A program made the position numbers and the translations under genes. Positions 9,001 through 21,000 of a stretch of DNA of 21,127 nucleotides are shown here, piece by piece. The stretch covers positions 1-21,127 of the IMG/VR virus record IMGVR_UViG_3300030333_002177. One strand, written 5' to 3'. This DNA is from a virus. The notes under the pieces were generated by a model, which made no database searches, had not been told where the DNA came from, and saw only the letters and a list, made by a program, of their open reading frames with translations. Position 1 is the stretch's first letter. Each line of letters begins with the position of its first letter.

Positions 9001-12000
9001 CTTGACCTTGAATATTAGAAGTTATTTGTCTTGCTGTATTCAAAATCTTAACGTTAGTTGGTTTTGAATAAACGTTATAGACTGATACAACACTAGCATA
9101 CGTTGCAGTAGCACCACTTCCTTGTCCAACAAGAGTATCAGATGGTGCTGGTACATTAGTTGTAGTAGGTTTGATATACAAATGATTATTTGCTGCATCA
9201 AATTCTAATATCTCAGCATTACCACTAGGATATCTTAATATTTCACCATCTTTAAAGTTTCCAGTAACTGTATTAATAAGAATCTTATACGCTCTAGTAG
9301 TTGAATTTACATCTGTAGTAATAAGATCATGGACAATATCATCAGTTAATTCAGTAACAAAGTTATCATATACCCATGTACCAGTACCGAATTGCTGATT
9401 AACAATAGCACCAATTTCTTGAACATAATAATTCTTATTATAAAGAATATTCTTAGCAGCACTTCTAGCATCAATTTTACCAGGAGAAAGCATACTAACA
9501 GCAGTCTCAACTAAATCTCTTATTCTATAAACTACAGCATTAATATCTGTAGGACTTAAACCATCTCTATATGCAATTTCATTTGAATGTTGTGCTTGAT
9601 ATTGTTGACCAGTTACAGCATCACTAAATGTATAAAGTAGATTTCTAGCTGCTTTCTCACAAAGTAATTTAAGTTTTTCAATTGAGAATAAAGTAGCAAG
9701 CAATTCATTTTCAACTTCATCAATTTGAAGATTTGCTGTTAGATATGATTCAATTGCAGTAATAGTACTATTATTACCACCAGTTTGTAAATCAGATATA
9801 ATACTGAGAATAATTAACTTAAGATCTCTTTGGCATGTTAATTCACCATTATCACCTGGATATGCATGTGCCTGATAATTAACACCATTTAATTGATAAG
9901 TAAATTCTTCAGTAGTAAGACCTGTTATTTCTTCAGCAATGTATTGTCTATTAAAGTATAAACGATCTGCAGCAATATTAAAGTCATTATCAGTAGGAGC
10001 AATAATATCATTAGCAGTTGCAATTAAAGTATCAACAGCACTCTTAACATTAGCACATCCACCAGCATCATTAGTAATATCCCAATCACCAACAATAATA
10101 TCATTAGTATTAGTATAATCTAAATCACCAGTTACACATTGCTTAACATAATGACCTACACGATCATGTGCATATACAGACTGGAATACTTGTAAACGAA
10201 TATGCTGTAATTCGCCACTTTGTCCAATATAGAACTTAGCACCAGTAACAATATTTCTATTTCCACCTGATTCAAGATCATTGGCAATAGCATCAATAAT
10301 TAATCCAATATCTTGCTGACAACGTAAAGTACCTGCTCCACTTCCATCTGTATTTCTAGGCATATCCAAAGCAAGATCTGGATATCTAGCAAGCATATCA
10401 TATGAAGACTTATCAAGGATAACTCCACGATTAGCACGTATTAGATTTGCTGCATCACGGAATCTATACTGAGTATCAGCATCAACTTGATTTGCATATA
10501 GAATATCATTAGTAGCATCATGATATGAAACATCAAATGGAGTATCAATATATTCATCAACCCTACCACCAGCAAATTCTTGAGCAGCTTCTACTCTTGC
10601 AACAGATGCTAGATGATCTACAGGACTTGGTAGATTTGCTTGCTCTAAAGTATCAGTTACAATATCCATCAAGTTTCCAGTTGTTGTATAAACATCTGTA
10701 CAATCTTGTGTTGAATACTTAGATTGTGTTACTGCATTAGAATCTGCAGAAGAGAATGTATGTACATATTGATCATCTGATCCAGATTTTCCAACGTTTA
10801 CTGTAATGCTAGTATTAGGAACTGAATCTGTTACTCTTATAACTTGATTAGATGCAGGATCAGTAGTTCTTGGATAAGATGCAATTTCTTCATTTCCATC
10901 CTTATCACATGTAAATTTAATAGAATTTCCAGATAAGAATACTGAACTACCAGCAACAACTAATCCATTATTTGCAAATGATACAAAGCTATGAGTATAG
11001 TTACCACCAGTACTAATAGCATTATTAAGAGCAGATATAAACCTATGATTGTAATTACCACCAGACATTAAGACTGATCTAGTAATAGCATTAGGTAGTG
11101 CAGATTTAAATGTATGTGTATAATTACCACCAGTAGTTATTGCTTGAGCATCTGCATTTACAAATGTATGAGTAGTAGTATTAGAAGATATACCAGCATT
11201 AACTGTAATTGTATCAGCAGTTACATCTATAATTTCTACATTTGTATCATAATTTCTATCACGTTTTTGCTTAATTCCACCACCTTTACTTGCTGTAATT
11301 GTATGTACATAATTACCACCACTAATTACAGAATCAGCAAGAGATGATGCATAAGAATGAGTATAACCACCACCAGATATTACAGCACCTGCAGCTGCAG
11401 ATACAAATGTGTGAGCATTGGTATTAGTAATAGCACCCTGACCACCATTAACATTAATAGTGATAGTTCCAGCAGCATAATCAACTGCAGTGATATTCAT
11501 TGCATTGTTGTAAGCATAATCAGCACCACCTGCAGCTGCAGATCCAGTTGCACGAGGATAAGTTCCATTACCAACTGTACCACCTTGATCACAAGAGAAT
11601 ACAAATGATTGAGGGGCAAGTCTTACTGACATACCAACCTTCAAAGTATGAAGACCTATAGTAATGACCATATCACCACTAGTAGGATCATAAGTTGCAT
11701 CTGTTGGAGTATGATATTTTAAAGGTGATTTACCAACGTTTACTGTAATTGAATCTTCAGTAGTAGATTTTATTTCAACAGAGTTTCTATACGCTCTATC
11801 ACGCTTCATCTTAACTCCATCAGCAGCTGCTGTTACAAAAGTATGATTATAATTACCACCTGTTACAATTGCACCTGGAAGAGCATAAAGGAATGTATGG
11901 GTTTCTAGGTTTGATATTGGAGTGTTAAGAGCTGAGTTAACATTAACTGCGATATATGTCTGATTACCATCAATGAACAGAACTGGAAGAGAAGTGTTAT

Positions 12001-15000
12001 ATGCATAGTCTTGACCATTACCAGTATTAGCACCTGAAGCACGAGGATACTTATTAACGGTTGAGTTACCATCTTGAGTACAAGCAAACCATAAAGATTC
12101 TGGGTTAATTCTAATACCATCTCCTAAACTTACAGCACGTGCTAATTCAGGATTGAAAATGTATAAGTTACCAGTATCAGGATAGTAGTTAACTGCTTGT
12201 GCATCATAACCGACAAGTGGTGTTGTACCAACATTAACTTCAAAAGTGTTCTCAGTTACAGCACCAACATCTAACCATGTGTCTATAACTGGATCTGATG
12301 TACGTGGATATGTCTTCTGTGCAGTATTCCCATCCATTTCACATGTGAATGTGAATGAATCTTGATCAAACTTAACTTTATCACCAGTATCCATTCTATG
12401 CTGAGGTACTGTAACTACCATTACCCCAGTTTCACCATTATAAGTTGCACCTGTTGCTGTGTAATTATCGATATTTGGTCTAGGATAAGACTTAGTAGCA
12501 GTGCCACCATCCATATCACAATTAAAACTAACAGCTCCTTCTAGAAGTCTAACATTAGTACCTTGTACTAAACTATGAGTACCTATAGTTAAAACTAAAT
12601 CACCAGTTGCAGGATCATAAGTTGCATTTGATGGAGAGTAAGTTACTGTTGGAGACTTACCAACAAATACTTCAAATGTAGTTGTGGTTACATTAGAAAC
12701 CTTTAACCATTTGTTATAAGTTGGATCTGTTGTTCTAGGATAGGTGTGCTTAGAAGAACGTTCATCCATTGAACATTCAAAAGTAATTCCACCTTCATCA
12801 AACTTAACCCAATCCCCATTTCTAATTCCATGAGCAAGTGGTGTAGTAACAGAAAGAATACCAGTAATAGGATTATAAGTTGTTCCACCCCATGCAGTAT
12901 GACTATCAATAGTGGCTCTTGGATAAGAGTGATTAGTAGCATTACCATCTTGTGCACATGTAAATGTTATTGATTCTAAAGCAATCCTAACATTTGAACC
13001 TTTAGCTAATCCATGATTACCAATGGTAAGTTCCATTGCACCTGTAGTTGGATTATAAACAGCATCTCTAGGCGTATATGTCTTAGTTGGAGATTTACCA
13101 ACATTAACATCAAAAGTATTATCAGTTACATTAGAAATTTCTATCCAATCACCAGAAATAGGATCACTTGTTCTTGGATATGAATGATCTGAAAAATGAT
13201 CATCCATTGAACATGTAAATGTTAATGCATTATCTCTAATAAGAACTCTTTCACCATCCTTCATACCATGACTATTAGAAGTAATTGTCATTGCACCTGT
13301 TTCTGGATTATAAGTTGCATCACTAGGTTGATACTGATATGAACTTAAACCTTGGAAAGTATGTGTAGATGTATTAGTTGCTGTGTATCCATCTAAAGGA
13401 TTAATTGTAATTGTAGTTGAAGTAACTGCATCAACAGGAACTGCTTGAGCTACTAATGGATCTCCCTCAATAATACCATTTAATGCTGCAGTAACCCAAG
13501 TATGAGAATCTGTATTAGTAGAAGGAACAGAATCTAAAACCTGAACCTTGAATGAAGTTTCAGTTACATTATTAATGAATAACCATCTACCACTAACAGG
13601 ATCAGTAGATCTTGGATAAGTCTTCTTCTGATCATCTCCAAGTGCACCTTGGAATCCACAAGCAAATGTAATTGAATCATCAACAAACATAATTGGAGTT
13701 CCAGGTCTCATTCCATGAACACTGGTTATACAATTAATAGCAGCAGATTGTCCAGTAACGAAGTTGTGTGTTGTAGTATCTGTAATAGCACCCTGACCAC
13801 CATTAACGTTAACTGTAATCGAAGTACCAGTTACTGCCTTAATCATTAAAGGAGTATTATATGCATAATCATTACCATTACTTCTAGGATATACTTTATT
13901 AGTTGTATTTCCATCACCATTATAATCACAGGTAAATGTTAATGACTCCTCAGCAATCTTAATTCTATCACCAACAACAAATCCATGACCAAGTATAACT
14001 GCACCAGAAGTTGCTTCAACAAATTGATGAGTAGAAATATCTGTAATAGCACCTTGACCACCATTAATATTAACGGTAATAGTACCTCCTGATTGGTCTA
14101 CAGCAGTGATATCTAGATAAGTATCAAATGCATAATCAGCACCATTATTACCAGTTGTAGAGGCACCTGATGCACGTGGATACTTCTTCTGAGTTTGATT
14201 GCCATCACCAAGATAATTACATGTAAATGTTAGAGATTCTTCGGCAAGTTTAATACGATCATTTGTAGTTAATGTATGAGCACCAATATCTAAAACTAAG
14301 TCACCTGTTGATGGGTTATAAGTAGCACCACTAACATCCTTAGTGCCAGAATTTAATGCAATGGTCAATACCATATCACCCGATGTTGGGTCATATGTTA
14401 CAGCAGTAGGAGTATGAGAATCTTGAGATACCTTAATTTCAACTATACCTGTAGCAGGATTATATGTTGTTCCAGGTCCAGCAGTATGTGTTGTAACTTG
14501 AGTTCTAGGATAAGCATAGTTACCAACACCTTCAGTACAACTAAAGAGAAGTGAACTAGGTGCTACTTTAACTGTTGAATTTGCTTTACTTACACATCCA
14601 CTAACAGCAGATACAAATGAATGAGCATCAGTATTTGTAGAAGGTACTACATCTAAAACTTGAACATCAAATGTATCTGTAGTTACATTAGAAATAGGAA
14701 TCCACTTATTACTAATTGGGTCAGTTGAACGTGGATAATCTTTCTGTGCAGCAGCACCAGAAGCACCACCAAATGCACAACTTAACTTCAATCCACCATC
14801 AGCAATCTTAATCTTCTCACCATTAGAGAATCCATGACCACTAATAGTAAGAGTCATAATACCTGTTGTTGGATTATATGCAACATCAGTTGGTGTATGA
14901 GTGGTTGGAGCAGGTAAACTATGAGAACCAATAGTAAGTTCCATAGCACCAGTTGATGAATTATAAGTCGCTGCTGTAGGAGCATATGACTTAGTAGGAG

Positions 15001-18000
15001 ATGCACCAACGTTAACTGTTATAGAATTATTCTTCTTAACGATACCATTTTCTAAAGCAGTAACAAATTCGTGAGTATATTGCTGATCAGAAGGAGATTG
15101 ACCTACATTAACTGTAAATGTATCTGTGGTGTGAGACTTAATTCTTAACCATCTACCAGCAAAAGGATCAATTCCAGGACGAGGATAATTATGAACACTT
15201 ATGTTATTATCTCTAGAACATGTAAATGTTAATGAATTATTTTCAATTCTTATTTGATCTGTAGTAGATAATCCATGACCAGGAATAGTAATGCTTATAT
15301 CACCTGTTAATGAATTATAACTTGCATTTGCTGCTGTTAATGTTTCACCATCAATGTAGATAGGAAGTGAAGTATCATGTGCAGGATCATCTCCTCTAGG
15401 ATAAGAATGATCGGTTGAATAATTATCTTGATCACAACTAAAGGTTATACCATCCTTTAGCATCTTAATTGTTTCTCCAGACCTTGTAATTCCATTAGGT
15501 ACAGCAGAAATAAATGTATGAGTGTAAGAACCGCCAGCAGTAATAGCATTAGTAGCAGCACCTTGACCAGTTACGAATACATGAGTGTAAGAACCACCAG
15601 TTTCAATAGCATTAAATGCAGTACGATCAACCCAGTTGTGTGCAGTTGTATCTGTAATAGCACCTTGACCACCATTAACGTTAACTGTTATGGTTCCTGC
15701 AGCTTGATCAGCAGCAGTTATTGATACAGCAGTATTATAAGCATAGTCAGCACCAGCATTACCAGTTGTAGAGGCACCTGATGCACGAGGATATTTCTTA
15801 ATAGTGGTATTTCCATCACTATTATAATCACAAGTAAACCATAAAGATTCAGTTGCTATCTTAATACTTGTTCCACTAGTTAATCCATGAGCAGTACCAA
15901 TTGTTAATACCATATCACCCGATGTTGGGTTATATGTTGCATTAGTAACGTTATACTTAACTAGAGGAGATTTTCCAACATTAATATTGATTGTTGTATC
16001 AGTTACTCCAGTAATAGGAATAGAAGCACCAGATACAGGATCGGTTGAACGAGGGTATGTATGATTAGATCCATTAGAATCCATTGAACATGTAAATGTC
16101 AATGAATTATCAGCAATCTTAATAGTAGATCCCTGTTTTAAAGTATGAGAACCAATAGTAAGTTCCATTTCACCTGTTGCAGGATCATAAGTTGCTGCAG
16201 TTGGTGTGAAGTTGGAAAGAGTAGTAGTACCAACATTAACATCAAATGTATTAGTAGTAACGTTAGAAATAGCTAACCACTTATTGAAGGAAGGATCAGT
16301 CTTTCTAGGATAAGTGTGATATGTAAGATTATTATCCATATCACAAGTAAATGTTAGAGAATCTTCTTCAATTAAGACTCTATCACCAATAAAGAGACCA
16401 TGATCAACTGTTATTGCGTCAGAAAGAGCAGAAGCAAATGTATGAACATAATTACCACCACTTACAACTGCTTTAGAAGCAGTTATTCCAGCCCAACTAT
16501 GAGCATCACTATTACTAATTGCACCTTGACCACCATTAACGTTAACTGTAATAGTAGTTGCAGATTCTGCAATAATTTCTAGAGCAGCTTCATAAGCATA
16601 GTCAGCACCATCTGCTGTATTAGCATCTGCCCCACGAGGATAAGTTCCAGATCCACTACCACAATTGAATGTTAATGTATTAGGTTTAATGTATATACTT
16701 TCACCTACTGTTAATGAATGAGAACCAATAGTAAGTTCCATATCACCACTAGTGGTGTTGTAAGTAGCATTAGTTACATCCCATTCAGTATTAAGTGTTT
16801 TACCAACATTTACTGTTATTGATGTTGCAGTAACTTCTGTAATTTCAATAGATTGATTATATACAGGATCTGTAGTTCTTGGATAAGTTTTAATAGTTTC
16901 ATTTCCATTCATCGAACATGTGAATGATAATGAATCTTGCTTAATATTAACTTTATTACCCTTAGTTAAACTATGAGTACCTATTATTAATTCCAGATCA
17001 CCACTTACAGGATTATATTTTGCATCTGTTACATCAAAAACAGGAGTGTCAACTGTAACAGATAAAACACCAGTACCAGCAGTATATGTGGCACTCTTTG
17101 CTGTATACTTACTACCAGTACGTAAATTATGATCGCCAATGGTCATAGTTAACCATCCAGTTTGACCATCATAAGTTCCAGCAGTAGGTGTGTAATTAAC
17201 TGTAGGTGATTTACCAACAAATACATCAAAAGTATTAGTCTGAATATTAGATATCTCTAACCAACCTTGGCCAGCAGGATCATCAGGTCTTGGATAACTC
17301 TGATCAACGGTATTACCATCAGAGGTACAATTCATTACAAGAGAATTCTCTTTAATCTTAACTTTAGTTCCTGCAGGAAGTTGATGATTATTAACTTGTA
17401 ATGTTAGATATCCTGTGGTAGGACTATAAGAAGCATCAATAGGAGAAAGTTCTGTAGGACCAGTTAAACTATGAGATCCTATTGTTAATACTAAATCACC
17501 TGTTGATGGAGAGTAAGTAGCATCAGTTGGTGTAAATTGTGTTAATCCTGAATAACCAGACTCAGTTATAGTTGTATCTGTTACCTGTGTTAAACCATGA
17601 TCTCCTTGTATATCCCAAAGTTCATTATTGATGATATACTTAACCATCTCTTCAACCTTATTAATTACAAAGAGACTTTGTGGTATTTCATTCTCAATTT
17701 GACGTAAAGCAACAGGATTCTGTGTACGATCAACATAGAACGCAGCAGCATCCCATATACTACTATTACTACCATTTCTAAGGTCGGAAACAACAGAATC
17801 TAAAATATCACGGACATCATCTTCACAATTAATTTCCCCTCCAATAACGGTAAATGAAGGGAATACTTGCTTCATAATATAGACTGCTTCATTAGCAATA
17901 AAATCTTTATTAGCATCTATTAAAACTGAAGCATTAATATATCTTTGTGATCTATTTGCAAATCCAGCAGGAACCTTTGCAACTCCAACATTAACTGTAA

Positions 18001-21000
18001 GAGTAGTTGCTGATACTGAAGTAATATCTAGAGCAGTATTATATGCAGGATCAGTAGTTCTTGGATAAGAATGATTAGTTGCATGACCATCTTTAGAACA
18101 TGTAAATGTTAGTGAAGATTGAGCAATAGTTAGTGTATCACTAGTAGTAAAACTGTGAGATCCTATTGTTAATACTAAATCACCAGTTACAGGATTATAT
18201 GTTGCATCAGTTACATCTTTTTGAACTGCTCCAGCAGTTATTGTTATAGCATTGGATACTGTGCCACCTACGTAAATATGAGCACCAGAAATACGTGTAC
18301 TTTCTAATATAGAATCATTATTAAAGTATTCGTTTGCTGTAAATGCTTCAGTACCAGACCAATCACTAGACCAAGTTTGTCCATCAATACCATCAAAGTG
18401 GAAGAGCATCTTAGAATTTGCATCTCCTTGGAAAATACCATCTTGAGGAGCAAATGGTAATGATGTATATCTGTTAGTATTAGATAATCTAAATTCATCA
18501 ATATTACCACTAAACCCATTAGCACCAGTATAATCACAACCAATTCTTACTGGTTTAGAAACATAAGAACTACTATCTGTACCAGTACCTACTTCAGCAC
18601 CATTAAGTATTATCTTAACTGTAGTAGATGATCTTTGAACACATACATGATACCAAACATCATTGTTTAATGTTGTTGCACCAGATGTAACCAAATCAGA
18701 TCCATTAACATGATATCTTATTTGTCCAGCTTCAAGATATAATCTTGGGGCAACTTCAGATGCTGCAGATACTCTACCATCAAGAAGTGTTGCTGTACCA
18801 GATAAAGAACTAGTTGCAGCTCTCACCCACATTTCAATAGTAAATGCATCAGCACCAAATGCAGTTTCAGCACTAGATGGAATATTAATATAATCAAAAG
18901 ATGCAGCAGCAAGTAATAATGATGCACCACCATATTTTGACTGAGCAGTATCTATTTGTGCACTACCCTTAAAGGTTGCTGTATGAATATCTTGTCCATT
19001 TGCTTGAGTTCTTCCAATCTTACCAAGGTAAATTGTATTACGTGCTTGGTTATAACCAATAACTTCTGCTTTTGTATCACGAGTTCTTATTACATGTCCT
19101 TGAGAGAAGAATCCAGTACCAAGTTTTTCTCTAAATGTTAATCTTCTTACTCTTCCTGGTTCATTAGCAGTAAATTCACCATCATTATTACCATATTCTA
19201 ACTTGTAGTTACGAATAATCTCACCAGAAGTTAAAGCACCACTAGGATTATCATAAGGAACAACTACGTTATTAATTTGTTCATTTGATGGGAATTGAGA
19301 GTTAAAATCAGTCGCATTATCATCAAATTTAACAATACTTACTTGAGACTTGGATATATCATCAAGAACAACGTTTGGATATGTTTGAGAAGTAATTCTG
19401 TTGAATAATAGTCCAAAGAAAGATGATCCTGGAGAAATATTAACTTGTTCAATAAATTCATTCGTAACTGGATCTTGATATGTAGAAGTTGCTGTAATAC
19501 TTGCAACTACCCCAGATCCAGCACCAATAATGACATCATTTAATTGAATATCATAAAGACCTGGTGTAGATTTATAAGTACCAGTTGTTTTACTTAAAGT
19601 AAGAGTATTAGTAACACTAATATCTGTTCCGTAAATTGGAATATCTTCTTGCTGTGAAACTGCACTAGTACCATCTATTCCTCTTGTTACACTAAGAGTC
19701 GTAGATTCTGTATTATTTGCAATACTATTAACTGTAAATATTTCAGCACCCATCTGATACTTCTTAGAAGTTTCAAATGTTCCAGCTGGAACTGGAGAAT
19801 CATCAGTTAATGTATTAGAAATAACTTCAAAACTAGTAGTTGAAGCACCTATAGTATAACGTAACTTAGCAAGTGGTGTTTCAGAACCTGATTCTAAGTT
19901 AACCTCTTCAACTTTTGCAATATCTCCAGTTAAGTTAGTAACAGTTTCACCATATGTAAATAATCCAATATTATCAACTGCAAATTGACCTGTAAGGTTT
20001 GCAGAGAATCCAGTAGCACTAACTGTACATAATTCTCCAGAAGGAATTCCTGGTATAAATGTTCCTTCGGTAATGTATCCATATATGTCATTACCTTCTA
20101 CCTTAGTAACAATTAATCTTGCTGTACTTGCAGTACCTACAAGACTATTACCTACAGTTGGGAATATTCCACTAATATTTGTAAATGTTAGTCTAACTGT
20201 AGCAATCTGATTAATAGTTACGCTTACATACTTAACACTAGCAGGTGGTTGAGGAGGATCAGCGAAAACAATAGAATCTCCTTCAATCTTAAATGCTGTA
20301 TCTGGAGTTTGTACAACACCATTTAATACAATCATTAACTGATTAGCGTTAGCAACAATTGTATTTTGATCAACTGTTAGTGGGAAAGCAATCCTTTCAC
20401 CATCAAATAAATTTGAAATATCATCTACACGTTGAACAACAGAGGTTAAGATATTCTCAGAAGATGTTAATCTCTTTTGACGGAATAAAACTTCAGTATT
20501 ATTAAATTCTGTATAAACTGGTTCAACTAAAGCAAAACTTTGAATATTTGGAACTGTTGCCTGTCTAGCAAGTTCAACTGACTTAGTTAATTGGAAAGCA
20601 GTTTCTTTATTTGGTATAAGACCATATTCATTAAGATTTAACTCACCAAATACTTTAAATGATGCAGGGTGAACGTTCTTAAGAAGAATTTCTTTCCACT
20701 CACCAATAGATACTGCAGACTTAACAGCATAAGAGAAATCTTGATAGTAGTAAGAATCTTGTATTTTTTGAATAATTTCAGAAGGTTTACCAATATCATC
20801 AATGAATTGACCAGTAGTTCTAGTAATAGAACCAATTTCCAATACACCTTTAGCAATTGCAAGATCACTAATAATACCAGAAGATTTAGAAATAACACCA
20901 GTAAGTCTTTGACCTTCTAGCCAACTACCAGTATAGTCAACAACCTTAAGAATTCTAGGTCCAATCTGCCATCCAGAGTTGGTAGAAACATATCCAGTTG

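Larger units (their letters stand above)
10722..18232 (-). repeat. Array of at least 22 Cys...YPR beta repeats (residues ~966-3469)
   Basis: The consensus unit is 'tYnPtTGdMvLTIGsHsLt.G..IkIa..SLTFTC..DGN...h.YPR.tDP......I..Vt.tTi.VNVGkSP', usually 60-110 residues. YPR codons lie near 18066, 17294, 16884, 16641, 16311, 16056, 15792, 15402, 15187, 14737, 14511, 14181, 13890, 13618, 13180, 12923, 12742, 12486, 12310, 12049, 11560 and 10876. The Cys shortly before YPR is present in all 22. Variants include an extended form with 'DYAYNT...NVNGGQGAIT' and a short form 'YPR..ID.(H/Y)TA'. The pattern suggests a long string of small beta domains, probably a fibre shaft. A helical module interrupts it after the first unit. 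Confidence 0.85.

Noticed and set aside
12703-12957. Small minus-strand frames within the giant and neighbouring genes (also near 3172, 4968, 11905, 18304 and 20638)
   Set aside because: They are out-of-frame shadows of longer genes; translations are Leu/Met/Val-rich with no recognisable domain.
10722-18232. Periodic repeats as a CRISPR array or non-coding satellite
   Set aside because: The repeats are conserved as protein, stay in one open frame, vary in length and differ mostly at third codon positions; there are no fixed repeat and spacer lengths.
20840-20842. TTG as the start codon of the giant gene
   Set aside because: The frame stays open to 21127 with protein-like sequence matching modules elsewhere in the same protein, and there is no ribosome site before the TTG.
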